Source: Trissonchulus latispiculum (lineage: Eukaryota > Nematoda > Enoplea > Enoplida > Ironidae). Taken from it: a DNA stretch of 64,000 bases. This document shows, piece after piece, positions 35,868 to 50,000 of the stretch. The position numbers and the translations under genes are program-made. Position 1 is the first letter of the stretch. Every line of letters starts with the position of its first letter. The notes beneath the pieces were generated by a model. The model saw only the letters and a program-made list of their open reading frames with translations, did not search any database and was not told the DNA's origin. The stretch covers positions 1 to 64,000 of the forward strand of contig JASAND010030319.1 in the NCBI GenBank assembly GCA_030248195.1, read 5' to 3'.

Positions 35868-38675
35868 CTATAGAATTTCCATTTTACTAAGTAATGAAAA
35901 TACGAAAATGGATAAAGGAGATTGTACAGTATTCAGTATTGACTTTGCGCAGTGTTGGCATTTCGTAAACAATTAAAAATTCCTGTAGAACGTAACACGT
36001 GAGAACGAGGATGCCGCCTCCTTTTCCACCTCGCTGAAATTGATTACGACATTTTTTTTTCACAATGTAAAATTCGCTAAAAAATGCCATTTAAGTTTCA
36101 TTTTCGGAAATCTCCCTTTGAAATTCCCCCCCCCCCCAATCGACGTGCCTGAAACGGGGTAGTAATAGTATTTCAAATATAGAAAGTGGGAAAAAATTGT
36201 TAAAGATTCGATTTTTTGATGGTTTGATTTCGAATTCAAACGTATGGTTTGTAATATTCAGGTAATTGTAATGTTTGAAACCGAATTTCAAAATCTTGCA
36301 ACGGCAGTGATAGAGAACAAATAGTAAAACTCGTTATTTGCTTTTCAATGTTATTGTACATTCACTGAAGTCAAGAAGTTGTTTTTCATTTTCCTATAAT
36401 CTAGGTCAAACTTTGCTTTGGGAGAACTTTAGTGTTTGTGTCGAGACGTTCTAGTCGATAACGATGACTATAGTTGACGGCGGCAGATTAAATGGAACTG
36501 TTAATGACATCTTGTACACCCCGTTGTGTAGTTACCAAAAGTCTTACAGAAAAGGTCAAATAATTATCAGCTGTTTCTAGTATAAACTACTCAAGCTTCA
36601 ATAACGCAGGAGGCCACGCAATAAAGTTATTAATATTTGGATTTAATTTGAGCTTTGCAGGTATGGACATCAAGCCGATTAATGAAATAGAATAGTAATG
36701 TTATTTCTATATCTGAAGTTTCTACCAAAGAAAAACTAAATAACACAATTGCATTAAGCATATGTATACTGATTATCGACTGTCGAAATAATAGTAAAAA
36801 CGATGACACACTGTTAAACTATTGAGAAGAAAATACGTTTTACTTTTTATAATGCGCATAGGAAACAATAATAGAACAACTCTAGAGTAAGCAAATTTGT
36901 GGTTAACAAAATTACGATAAAGAACATAGTATTAGTAAAGATAATAGATTTGTAAATGCACAAAAGAAAAATCAAGGTTAATGAATCTGCGTCAGTAAAT
37001 GAAGAAGTAACGACAAACGCAATGTCAACTTATTTAGCATTCATAAATGTCAAAATGTATCACACAGAAGACGCAAAGTGAATTAACAGTAATAGAAAAC
37101 AAAGGTATACTTGTTACAATAAACAAAACAATTAAACCAAAGCTTTATGATCCTGTGTAAAGCAAAACAATGAAAAGAAATAAAAGAAGTACCAGAAGAC
37201 ATGATAACATTAACTGTACGAGAATTATATATCAAAACGCAACAGAAAAATATAACAAAATTGAATTAACTGTAATACAGTGGAAAAGTATACTGGTTAG
37301 CATAAACAAAAGAGTTAAACCAAAGGTTTACGGTGCTTTACCAATTTAGACTATAAAAAAATAGTAAAAAGAACGACAAAATAACTAAATGATTAGCCTG
37401 TTTCAGGTTACAGTTGTTTGTTAATTTGGTGTAACTGCAGCAGCCGGTGACTCTTATATATGTTTGTATACCAACAGATATTTTTTACGTGTCTGTTAGC
37501 TAAAATCAAACAACGAAATACTAAAAACATGTAGTGAAACAATGTCATCGACAAAGTTCTAAGGTTGAGTTAAGGAACTTTCACAAGTCAAAATGGAAAC
37601 GAAAAAGAACAGTATGAACAGAGCATAAAGTAATTAACAATAAGATAAGACTAAGTTGACAAAGAACTGTATATGAGAAAAGTTTTAAGTTTTCAAATTT
37701 TAATATTTAGAAATATAACCATAAACAAAAAACAGCTACAGAGTTTATTTTTATTTAAAAGATGTCATTTTCCCGAATTAAATATACATAAAATCGTATA
37801 TTTTGTGAGTTTTGATTCAATGTGAAAAAGACATTTACTTGACGAAATATTTTGGTGTAAATGCGCAATTAATATTAGAAATAAATGAGTGTTCAATATT
37901 AAGATATTACAATGGAGCCAACAGAAGTGTGGGGACGCAAAAAGAAGAATAATTCAAGACAAAGTTATAAGGAAAAGTATAATCAAAAAAAACAAAAAAC
38001 GTTGGCAGCATAAAGTATACCATTACAGAACACAAATATAATTTAGTACATACTTATAGTGTGTTCCAAAGCCGTAAATATAGTATTGTCGCGCTATGGA
38101 CTCTAATATTTCTTTGTATACCAACAGATATTTTTTACGTGTTTGTTAGCTTAAATCAAACAACGAAATACTAAAAAGATGTAGTGAAACAATGTGCGTT
38201 TTACCAACAAGCTGCAAATGAATTAAATAATTCTTCTCATTTTCTTTCTTTTTCTTTCGCCGAAAATTCGAAGGTGGTTGTATAACAAAGAAACGTAATA
38301 ATCGACTTTACCTGATTCTCTTATAAGTGTTTACTATTTTCTGCAATTTATGATTTTTTATTAGAATTGTTTGTTTATGTAACAAAAAAATTTCAAGTAA
38401 GTTAATTTTCTATTCAAACGTTTAATCATTCAAAAGTTCTCTTATTATATTTAAGAGAATATGTTTGTATAACAACACTTATTTTCTTACGTCTTTGTTC
38501 ATTTTAACTTTTACAAACGGGATACGTAAATTATATGAACACACAAATAAATACATAAATAACAATACCTTATGATAATAAAGACAAAAAGGAATAACCA
38601 AAGACATAAATAACAATGAACTGGATCATACTATTAAACGAAATTAATTCAGTATACTTAGAAATAAATGTCAAA
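35868..38675. other. Spacer between ATPase and transposase genes
   Basis: AT-rich, with no gene assigned. The upstream part (35,868-36,130) may hold the missing first exon of the ATPase gene. An 83-bp direct repeat is present at 37,463-37,545 and 38,113-38,195 (a few mismatches). The rest is A-rich simple sequence. Confidence 0.5.
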
Positions 38676-41611
38676 CTAAAAATCACACGACAGTTCTACT
38701 AGAAACTGCAAAACAGGACTGCGGTACTCAGCTGCTCCTGCTAAATCCACCCGTTTAGCCAACAAGCAACAAATATACTTCACTTCTTCTGGTTTTCGGT
38801 GAATTGGTTTGATACCTGCTGCAAACAGGTAAGGGCGTTTGCCGTTGTAAGTCAATGTAATTTGTTCAATCGTGAATGGTTCATTAAGACTCTGCTTCCG
38901 TCGGAGAACATCCAGAAGTAACATGTATTCAAAGAAAGTCCATTTTATAAAAGTTAACGGTTTGGGATCAGTTAATTTTCTGATAGAGAATTTTGTAGCA
39001 GTATACGGGATTTCTATACCACTCTGACATCTATCACTCAGTCTTTCCTTCCGGTAATATGGTGTGCCCTTTTCATTGAAACAATTTTCGCAATCACAGA
39101 AGCCACACCCTACGCCTGATTTTGCGCAAGGACAACGGCATCGATATCCTGCTTGTAAGCCAAGTCTTTCGGAACAATTAGTAGCTTTAGCGCGACAACG
39201 GCAAGGCTTCCCTGTTCCAGGGCGTATTCTTCTAAGTTTCGTTTGCCGCCCCCGATCTACAAGGAAGTCATGAAGTGGACTGGGAAAAGAGAGCCAATGC
39301 CATCCGAACTCGTTTCTGAAATATTTCCAAAGGAGAAGGAAGCAACCGTTATCTTGAGTCAGATGATGTGCGCCAAGAGGCCATACCACTATTTCAGGAA
39401 TCAGAGGTATATCGGTGACAATCAGAACTGGGATGCACCAGAAATCGCTAATTACTTGAGCAAGTCCAATCTCGCTAGGCCATGGACTTGAATCTTGGGC
39501 ATCCATTTGTCGTAGCCCTTCGATGAGCCTTACCATTCCAACGTATTTATTCCAATTCTGATTTTCCCAAAGGTAGTTGTGTAGTTGTGATAGGAAATCA
39601 TATCTCGTCCCGCACAAAGTTTCACATCTGTCAGAGTGACATGATTTGAATAAGGTATCCTTGATTGGTGCACCCATTAAGAATTTAGCTATGAAAGCTT
39701 CAAGAATTGAACCCCAGATAATATGTTCCTCTGCAGCTTCAGCTAATTCATTCCAAAAATAGGTTCCATCAGGTTCAATTCTGTCTGCGATAGGGACTGG
39801 TTGCAGCGTTGTTTCAATACATTCCAAAGCAAGGAGCATAGTAAGTGAAGCGTTTCTTTCAGTCTGCTTTTCTGATAACAGAAGCAGATTCAGCCAATAA
39901 CGTCTGGCAAGGACAGAATATTCCTTTGGTACCTGTGGTACTGGAGTTGAAAGGGCAGTGAGAGTGTCGAACATTATATATTTATCATCAATTGTGTTGA
40001 TTCTGCCAGTACAAGTTTTATGTCTCTTTTTATTCCATCGATCGCGTTCAACTGTCAGTATCATTAGCCCAAGATCAAGGCTAATTTCTGATCCTGAACG
40101 AATTGCTGTCTTCTTGAGATATCCATGTAAATTTTCATTGCGGTTTGTTCCAACTCCAGGTGGGATTAAACTGAAATAAATGAAACAGTGTAAATCAAAA
40201 TTATTTTTTATGTTCAATGCAATGAAAATTTTAAAAAAAGTAGGAGGCATGCGAAAGAGATAAACATGTTAAGATTATTCTAACTTCAATGTCATCTACT
40301 CCAATAGTAAAAACTATAGAAAAAAACATGACACATCTCTTTGGCGTCTGCTGTATTTGGTACGAATTGTTCATACTGTATAATGTTGAAAAAAACAATG
40401 CGCTGCACAAACCTCATGCAGTTTTTCTTTAGATGGACCAATAGTTTAGCACAGGCGGTGGGAAAATTGGGCAGGACAACAGGAGCCAATCCTCCACGTT
40501 TTCCTTGATACATTTTGTGTTGCCATTCTTGCTGAAATTTCTCAAAATTTTCCAGCAGAACTTCTGTGCAAGGGGTGCTGGACTGTCGTATATTTCCCCA
40601 ATCAAATGGTCGGCGGAACACTTTTCTGATAGCTAGCAGATACTCTGAATGCAAAGCATGTTTCTTAGGAACACAATCTGAAAGTCGTTCATTGATGTGG
40701 TATAAATCTAAAAAAGGTTTAATATGTGGCCCAAAGAGTTCTTGTAGTTTTCCAAGAACATTACAGCAATTATCAACAGCAATATGACTTATCACTATAT
40801 TAGCTTCTCGGAGTTGTCGTGCGACTTCCTCAACACAGTCTGCTACTTCGTCATAGCTGGTTGTACGACAAAATTTAAGGCCAAGTATGTGTCCAAAACC
40901 ATCTAGAATTGTTAGAAGACCGTAGAACACTTTATTCCATCTCCCATTCTCTGTCATGCCGATAGCTTTGACGAATCTGAACGTGTGATCTATTGAAAGG
41001 AAAGCGAATTGACCTGTAAATCTAAGGCAAAAGGAACATTCTTTATACAGAACCCATTTGGGATAGTTCAATTGGAAATCGAACTTCATCCAATCCTTCA
41101 GGTATTGAGCTGTTGGATAATGTTTTGCGTGGTAGTGATTCCCAACATAAAGATCGTAAATTTGCTCAGATAGGGCGGAAACATTTCTGACAGAGGAAAA
41201 TTCGACACGTAATTTCTTAATAAGCGCCAAAGTAATACCACTGCGATTGAATGGTAGTATTGTACACTCTTCTGATTTAGCATATGCTGAGCAAATTTCT
41301 AGAGAGCAAGACGAATAGAAATGTGGTTTGTTTCGCACGAAAGTGCAAGAATAATATCTTTGGATCACGAAAAGGGGAGCATCTGAATCCCAAAATAGAC
41401 GAGGGCGTCTATCACTTCTGGCAGCCTTTCCGTGCCCAAGAGGAACGTTGTGCTCGGGACACATCAACGGATTATCTGTTTGACGCATTGGGTCCCAAAC
41501 CATGATTTGGACTCTTTTGTTGTCTATGTTTATCCATCTCTTTATACCAGGTTGAAGCACTTTATCCTCTTCCGATAGTTTTGACCAATTTATCCCCGCA
41601 TCGTCAATCAT
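38676..41611 (-). CDS. DDE transposase with OTU-like and CXC cysteine-rich domains
   Basis: Two exons (40413-41611 and 38676-40170), intron phase 2, 897 aa from the Met at 41,611. The frame stays open back to an acceptor at 41,645, so the Met may be internal or follow a 5' UTR intron. The RNase-H-like core is clear: Asp208 in LSIDHTF, Asp280 in AVDNCCN, then LDLYHINERL, and Glu412 in GTNRNENLH just after the splice. Residues ~590-690 resemble an OTU peptidase (WPSEIGLAQ, IPVLIVT, GWHW), but no clear catalytic DGxC is seen. Residues ~722-765 form a CXC-type zinc-binding cluster (CRC, CRCPC, CGFCDCENC). The enzyme should cut and join the ends of the giant element. The CXC part probably binds DNA. 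The family is not one I can name. Confidence 0.75.
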
Positions 41612-41644
41612 GCTGTAGTTTTTGTAGTTTGCGGGAATCTTATT

Positions 41645-44600
41645 CTAAAAAAGAAGCTATTTTAATAATTCAATTATTTGTTGAAAAGAAAAAGTTGAGC
41701 AGCTATATCAACCTTCAGGTTTCTTCAACGAACTTTGAAAATTTTTTAAAATTTGAATGTCTGAGAGATTGTTTTCGTCAGGAATTTTCAAATTTACTGA
41801 AAAACCGTAATAAAATTTAGTGGGGTCCTCTCACCTGCTCCTCCAGATTGTTTGTTAGCCGGCCTCTCTCCCCCGAACTTCCCCCCCCCCCCGAAACTCC
41901 CTCATCGATTTTTAGAGTCAAAAAGCTAGCTACATTTGATTGTCGCTGCCCCAACAATTTTTATTTTTGGACGCAAATAGTTAGTTAATGAGAGAGATTT
42001 TTTTCGTCAAAAATTTATAAAAAGTCGCAAATTTGCTGAAAAAGCGTTAAGGATCCGAAAAGTGTTCATTCAAATATATGAAAAACAAAAGCGAAAATAG
42101 TAATTGGTTCAACAGGGAAAGTAATCATGTATTAAATCGTGAATACAAATTTTGAGTTTTTACTGTAGATTCCGTTAAAGTGCGACGTGAAATTGCAGTT
42201 ATTGGAATGCAATAAAGGATGAGCCCCATGCAGTTGCAATCCGCGATTACTTGCGAGGATGTCGTAGCCAATTTATTCCCTCACCGTCAAACATGTTTTA
42301 CTTTTCGTTGTTTGCGAAAATATTAGTCTAAAAAACAAGCTACTTTTATAATTCAATTATTTATTTAAAACAACAAGTTGAAGAGCTAAATCAAGATTGA
42401 GCTTCATTGAATCATAGTAGTGGAATACATGAAACGCGAAGTTTCAGGTGAAATTACTCCACTTTTTCTGCACTTGCATGTTTAATTTTAAAAACTACTC
42501 AAAACATACAGTTTGGTATTTAAATATGAAAAATTAATGACATCTGAGAAAATTGAAAGTACTGTCAAAACTATAGCGAGGCCGTCGTAAAACAAAAAGC
42601 TTCTTTGCATTTTGTTTTTTCTATTGTTTATGGAGGGTCTCTGTTCCCTGGGATTAGGGTTGAGGTTTACGAACGGAAACTTTGAAGGACAAAGCTGTAT
42701 TTAAGACTGAGACTTTATGCTTATTGTCAGAGCATCCAAAAGGTATTGAACAAAAAATTCAAGAATATGAAAAGCAAATGTGAAAATAGTAATTGGTTAC
42801 ACAGGGAAAGTACACATGAAATAAATCTTGAACACAAATTTACAGTTTTGTCTAGATTTGGTTAAATTATGACGATTTTATTTGCTTTACGAACCGAAAA
42901 GGTCAAAGCTGTATTTACGACTCAGACTTTATGCTTATTGTCAGAGCATCCAAAAGGTATTGTACTAAAATTCAAGAATATGAAAAGCAAATGTGAAAGT
43001 AGTAATTGGTTACACAGGGAAAATACACGTGAAATAAATCTTGAACACAAATTTAGAGTTTTTTGTGTAGATTTGGTTAAATTATGACGATTTGATATTC
43101 AGTTATTGGAATTCAACACAATAAGGATGAGCCCTCCTGCCTGTTGGAATCTCCGATTACTTACGAAGATGTGGTAGTCTGGGTGAAGATAGAAACTAAT
43201 TTATTCTGATTACGTAATGAAGACAGAAACTACTAAGTGCGACGTGAAATTGCAGTTATTGGAATGCAATAAAGGATGAGCCCCATGCAGTTGCAATCCG
43301 CGATTACTTGCGAGGATGTCGTAGCCAATTTATTCCCTCACCGTCAAACATGTTTTACTTTTCGTTGTTTGCGAAAATATTAGTCTAAAAAACAAGCTAC
43401 TTTTATAATTCAATTATTTATTTAAAAGAAGAAGTTGAAGAGCTAAATCAAGATTCAGCTTCATTGAATCATAGAAGTGGAATACATGAAACGCGAAGTT
43501 TCAGGCGAAATTACTCCAATTTTTCTGCACTTGCATGTTTAATTTTAAAAACTACTCAAAACATACAGTTTGGTATTTAAATATGAAAAATTAATGACAT
43601 CTGAGAAAATTGAAAGTACTGTCAAAACTGTAGCGAGGCCGTCGTAAAACAAAAAGCTTCTTTGCATTTTGTTTTTTCTATTGTTTATGGAGGGTCTCTG
43701 TTCCCTGGGATTAGGGTTGAGGTTTACGAACGGAAATTTTGAAGGACAAAGCTGTATTTAAGACTGAGACTTTATGCTTATTGTCAGAGCATCCAAAAGG
43801 TATTGAACAAAAAATTCAAGAATATGAAAAGCAAATGTGAAAATAGTAATTGGTTACACAGGGAAAGTACACATGAAATAAATCTTGAACACAAATTTAC
43901 AGTTTTGTCTAGATTTGGTTAAATTATGACGATTTTATTTGCTTTACGAACCGAAATTTTCAAGGTCAAAGCTGTATTTACGACTCAGACTTTATGCTTA
44001 TTGTCAGAGCATCCAAAAGGTATTGTACTAAAATTCAAGAATATGAAAAGCAAATGTGAAAGTAGTAATTGGTTACACAGGGAAAATACACGTGAAATAA
44101 ATCTTGAACACAAATTTAGAGTTTTTTTGTGTAGATTTGGTTAAATTATGACGATTTGATATTCAGTTATTGGAATTCAACACAATAAGGATGAGCCCTC
44201 CTGCCTGTTGGAATCTCCGATTACTTACGAAGATGTGGTAGTCTGGGTGAAGATAGGAACTAATTTATTCTGATTACGTAATGAAGACAGAAACTATTTG
44301 ATCACGTAATGTCTTGATTCTTATTTAAACTATTGATTAACTAAAACGAGTAAAAAGAAATATTTTAATCTGATAAGATAAATAGCAGACAACAGCATTA
44401 GATATTCATTAATAGAATACAAAGAGTAACAATACTGTTTTTAACTGAAGTATGATAACGACTGTATAATAGGAAATGATTTGTCGTTGCATAAATTCCA
44501 CACATCTGTTTTGTTAATTTCGCTCTTTCACTTATAGGACAATATCGAAAATTAGTAATAAACAAAAATTTTGAAAATTACTATTACTTTTACGACAGTG

Positions 44601-44696
44601 AAACTTTTACATTGTTCGATATATAGATATATATATATATATACATACATAAATATATATAGAAAAGATAATAAATGTCAAAGAAACCATAATGTT
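41645..44696. repeat. 1,057-bp tandem duplication upstream of the transposase gene
   Basis: Unit 1 is 42,178-43,234 and unit 2 is 43,235 to about 44,297, nearly identical. Each unit opens with a decayed copy of the transposase exon-1 start and acceptor (compare 41,575-41,720 with 42,255-42,370 and 43,312-43,430). Each also contains a ~220-bp internal duplication (for example 42,657-42,880 and 42,881-43,087). No complete exon was recognised between 41,645 and 44,696. Confidence 0.75.
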
Positions 44697-47006
44697 TTAT
44701 GCATTAAAATTGTTACTCAGAGCATGCGAACAGGAGCTGCACAAATCCAAACTCTCATGGAGATCGGATACCCATCCAATAGAAATTCCCATTTGGTTCA
44801 CCTGAGAACTACTAGAGTCGACCTTTCTGTAGATACCATCCAAAAGAAGCTTAGCCGGAGCAATTGTAACAGATTTGTGCTCGGCCGTATTATGGTGAAG
44901 TAAGGTGTAAAATGGAAATGAAGTGAACTCGGTGTCGATGGGTCCATCTACAAGTAGTTTAAGAATATCTTTAAGAAAAAATTTTAATTGACCGTTAGCT
45001 AAGGGAAGAAAAGAGTATCTCTAAGACTTCAACACCAGCAAATCACATATCCTTTCGAAGCAAGTTGGCAAGTGTAAACTATTGTCGTTATAAGTTATAA
45101 GCACTATTATCAAGTTCGTTAACCTTTCGTTTTGTCCATTTGCTGAAGTAGTAATTCATTTGTGAAATTGTCATCGTTTTGCTTCATTGGGTCATTTGTA
45201 TAGTGAAGTCGCCGCCATGATCCTAAAAATTATTTAAACATAACCTTCAGTGTTGAATTTGTTAAAATGAGAAGTTGAAGTTCGAACAAAGAGAATATTC
45301 ACAGTATAAAGAAAACGTAGTACTAATGTTCCCATGAATTATAGTCATTAATAATAAGAATAATAATTATAGTAATAAGAAATATTATACTAATAATAAA
45401 AATGACAATAGTAATAATAAAAACAATAGTAATAATAACAATAAGAATAATAATAATAACTGTTATAATAATAATAATAATAATAAAAATAATAATACTA
45501 CTACTATTAGTACTAATAATAATAATAAGTTTAAGGGAAATGAAATTATTTATGTGTTATTTGAAAAATTATCGATGTTAAAATATTTTACCTGTCAGAA
45601 GTTTGGTACTGGATGGCTTCTCTTTTTCCAAATGTAAGGGTGAGGATGGTTCCAGTGTCTTGAATCTCATAGTTTTTTCAACAGTTGATGATTTAGATTT
45701 TTTGTGAGTATGCCCGTTTTCAAAAGAAATATGTTGTCCTGAAATAGTGTAAATATAATGACATGTTGCAACTGAATCGCCAAACAATTCCTAATTCAAT
45801 ATATTCAGTAAATTTAACAAAACTAAAATTACGTAGAATTTGCGCCATTAGCTTCAGAAGGAACTGAAAGAATTTGTCTTTACCTTTCTGTGACGAGTCT
45901 TTGTCATAGTCTCTAATCTGCAGCTCCAGAAACTTTTCAACTAAAAACAGTTTTTATTATTTAAAAACACGATATTATTACATATTCATTGCGTGCAATA
46001 GAATGTGAAGAATCACTGCTTGTTATTAGATAAATAATATCACTAAGTCTTTGTAGAATAATATTTAGAAAGACAATGTATAAAATATAACAAAAAAGGA
46101 AGTAGTTGTTACAAAATTCTTAGTACGAACTTGTTTTCCAATCTGAATTTTTGGTTAACTTTTTCCATAGAGAGTAATCGAATGGCTTGTCATCAAAGTA
46201 CTCGGACAACTTCTTCAAGCTGAAATTATATCTTTTCATTTCAGACAGTTTCTTGTTTGCATTGTTGAAAGCACCCTCAAGTAAAGACTGGAAACGGGCA
46301 TCCGATACTGAAAATGAAAGACAAAAGTAGAATTTTCTACAACTGATATTATCAATACACAAATTTCCAACTTCGAACATTACATTTTTTCGAATGTAGT
46401 GTTTCAAAAATATATTATTTAAAATTTTATGAAATTTATTAACAAAGTAACAAACTTGAATTTGCTTAAAAAATATTATTACATGTATTGTTTTTCTCGT
46501 TGATCATTTGATTGTAAATTTCCTCGAGCATCGCTTGATTAACTTTTGCAGTTTTAGCGGCAGTTCTGACATCATCGTAACCATCTTCTTCATAAAATAT
46601 TCTTCGACAAATTTCTTCGGCGCGTTTTCGTGTGCATGCTACTTTCTTTTTCTTGCCTGAAAATGTTATATACCTAATCCAACGTAGTAAACAAATCAAT
46701 AAGTTTGTTGAAATTCAAAAAAATCAGTCTCCTATAGAATATTTAACAAATAATATTTTATTATCATTCCTCAGATACGAATATTGTCTCTGTTTAAAAC
46801 AAGGTACTGGTAAAAGGAAACTTTGTATTACCGCACAAAGGAGAGCAAGAATAGGAGCAATCTGAATGCTGTCCACAAAGCCATTCGTCTAGAGTAGATG
46901 GATTATTGGCTAGTACAACGTTCTGTTCTGTATATTCTCTAAATTGTTGTTCAGCTCTTCGAAGAGTTTGAACTGAACGAGCGAAGTCTTGGTTTGTAAT
47001 AGTCAT
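44697..47006 (-). CDS. Gene B: 359-aa helical/basic accessory protein, seven exons
   Basis: Exons 46832-47006, 46483-46656, 46131-46307, 45884-45940, 45592-45738, 45124-45222 and 44697-44947 join into exactly 360 codons. Every intron is phase 1. It starts MTITNQDFARSVQTLRR. Exon 1 ends in a Cys/His cluster (CGQHSDCSYSCSPLCG) that could bind zinc and is split by the first intron. Exon 2 has a strong nuclear-localisation-like GKKKKVACTRKRA and helical segments. Exon 3 is Lys-rich and helical. The last exon has a compact hydrophobic part (TIAPAKLLLDGIYRKVD) and a CSSC pair. The + strand frame at 44571-44903 is a shadow of the last exon. The function is not recognised; location suggests an accessory transposition or chromatin protein. 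Confidence 0.65.
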
Positions 47007-50000
47007 TCTAATAAAAATCTAAAATATTACTTATTTTTCTTTTCTTGAGTATATATATAATACAAATAAAAGTGAAAGAACAAGTAATCAATAAGTATTA
47101 CTTGCACACATACCTTTTCTATTAATTTTGAAATTGTTTCGGTATGACTTCGTAGTTACTGAAGCAAACTTTCTCTTTTTTTTATTTTTGTATAAGATTT
47201 GACAGTAAATATAAAAATAGAAAACTTTCCAAATGTTATAAAGGTACATAGACAGAACAGTCACTTTAGAAATTAAACTAATAGCTAGAGTAAGTAAAAT
47301 TCAATTCTGATAGTTTTATTAGTTTTAGAAATTTATAAGTTTTGATTGCTCAATAGTAACGAATTATGTTGGCAGTACAGGGAGACGTGTTCAACATGAA
47401 AACGAAGACTATTACAGAGATCCTTTGCTAAGTGCTGTATACTATTTCTTCCTTTCAGTTACATAGATTTTTCAAATTTTCATATTTAAGTCTATGTTTT
47501 TCAATGCACGTTCATATATGGAAAATTTGTATATCTACCACTGATTGGTTTTTCGTTAAAATTATAAAATGCCTACGTGCGTATTTAGTATTTCTTTTTG
47601 AATAGGTTATAAGCAATTGTGACGTATTTAGTTAGCTGTCTACACACCTACTTAGATACATAATAAACAAGAAATTCTTTTAATAGAAACATATAAAACA
47701 CTTATATTGTGAATCAGTAAAACACGAACATTCGTGATACGATTAACAGAAAAACATAATGTTCCATCAAGAGGATAAAATGAAGAGAACGAAAAATACA
47801 CCTTGGAATGAAGAAACATAAAACAGTGATAAAGTACATTTACACATCAGGTACTACTGTGGAAACTAATCTATGTTTCTGTTCTCATTATGCAAATATA
47901 CTAAATTCTCTTGTTTTTTTCTTTATTTGGAAAGTGCTGATAGAACAGGTAACGCAAAAACATAATTTTAATTATAATATTCAGAAATAGAAAGGGAAAA
48001 AGGAATAAAAATTTCTCATATATGTAAAATTGCATTTTATTAATAGATATGAGCCAGACTAAGGAAACAGGTTTTGTAAAAAGGGACCAAGTTTCTAAAT
48101 TTTTTAACAGGTACTTTTCATATGTGTTCAACTGCTTACCTTCACATAAAATCAACACTCATTAAAAAACACAAAAGAACAAAAAAGTAAATACACAAAG
48201 TCAGATATATTCTGTACACTACAGAACAACAAAGATAAATGTTATCGAAGACGGCGCCCTAACAACAAAAAAATTATGAATAAGAAATTTTCAAACAATG
48301 CAAAATTTGCTATGTTGCACATTAGGTTGAAAAAATATAAGAACGACATACTCATTCGAATTGAATAGTAAAAACCAAAGACAGTACTTTCACGCTTTTC
48401 ACTTTCTTATAGAAAACTACTACAGTAAATATTTTTGTAACAAAAACGTTTATTGTAATTTTTGTGATCGAAAAATACTCCACTAAATAATTTTTAAACA
48501 AAAAAGCTTATGGTAGTTGATTTCTGTATCTTTTTGTTAAAATGATTACACCAAATAATTCAGAAGTGCTTTTGTCTTACGTAAACATATAAAACATTCA
48601 GTAGTTTAAACAGATAAATTTACATATTAATAACGAAATTGAATACGTTAAACGGAACGACGTTCGTTAAGGGAAAAACGTTGTATCCCACCGTTGTACG
48701 ATGAATTTAAAAATCTATTAACGCATTATTAATTTTGTATTAGGTTTGTGTTTCCTCATTTTCGTTTACCAAAAAAACAGGAGTGGGGAACCGTTATGCT
48801 TAAGTGCTCAGAAACCAGGAAAACACATAAACAGAAACGTGGACGCTCAGAGCACAAATAGAAAGCACAAATAGAAACAGAGGTTTATCATAATACTAAC
48901 ATATAAAAAACGTAATTAACATAACCGGAAAACTACATTTATTTTTCTACCATAGGACACAAAAGTACCACAGACAGCAGATAAAAATTTCTCATATATG
49001 TAAAATTGCATTTTATTAATAGATATGAGCCACACTAACGAAGCGCGTTTCGTAAAAGGGTATCAAGTTTCTAAATTTTTTGACAGGTAGTTTTCATATG
49101 TGTTCAACTTCTCAACTTCACATAAAAGAAACACTCAATAAAAAACACAAAAGAACAAAAAAAGTAAATACACAAAGTCAGATTTATCCTGTACACTACA
49201 CAACAACAAAGATAAATGTTATCGAAGACGTCGCCCTAACAACAAAAAATTATGAATAAGAAATTTTCAAACAATTGAAAATTTGCTATGCTGGAGATTT
49301 GGTTGAAAAAATATAAGAACGACATACTCATTCGAATTGAATAGTAAAAAGCAAAGACAGTATTTTCACGGTTTTGTTTTTCTCATAGAAAACTACTGCA
49401 CTAAATATTATTGTAACAAAAACGTTTATTGTAATTTTTGTGATCTAAAAATACTCCACTAAACAATTTTCAAACAAAAAAGCTTATGGTAATTGATTTT
49501 TGTATCCTTTTGTTAAAATGAACACCAAATAATTCAGAAGTGCTTTTGTTTTACGCAAAGATCTAAAACATTCAGCAGTGTAAATATATAAATTTACATA
49601 TTAATAACGAAATCGAATACGTTAAACGGAACAGCGTATGGTAAGGGAAAAAACGTTGTGTCTCACGGTTGTACGATCAATTTAAAATTTATCAATGCAT
49701 TATTAATTTTGTATTAGGTTTGCGTTTCCTCATTTTCGTTTACGATAAAACAGGAGTGGGAAACAGTTATGCTTAAGTGCACAAAAACAGGAAAACATAT
49801 AAACAGAAAGGAGGATGCTCAGTGCACAAATAGAAACAGAGGTTTATCGTAATACTAACATATATAAATCGTAAGTAACATAACCGGAAAACTACATTTA
49901 TTTTTGTACCATAGAACACAAAAGTAGCACAGGCACGAGTAATTGAGAATCCGTTGGACGCTAATGATGGAACGGTAGTTCCAAGAACACGTTCGGGCAC

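Noticed and set aside
39064..39491. Plus-strand frames of 69 and 82 codons
   Set aside because: They lie antisense to the conserved CXC and OTU-like part of the transposase.
44571..44903. Plus-strand 110-codon frame
   Set aside because: The minus strand gives the last exon of gene B, in phase with six upstream exons.
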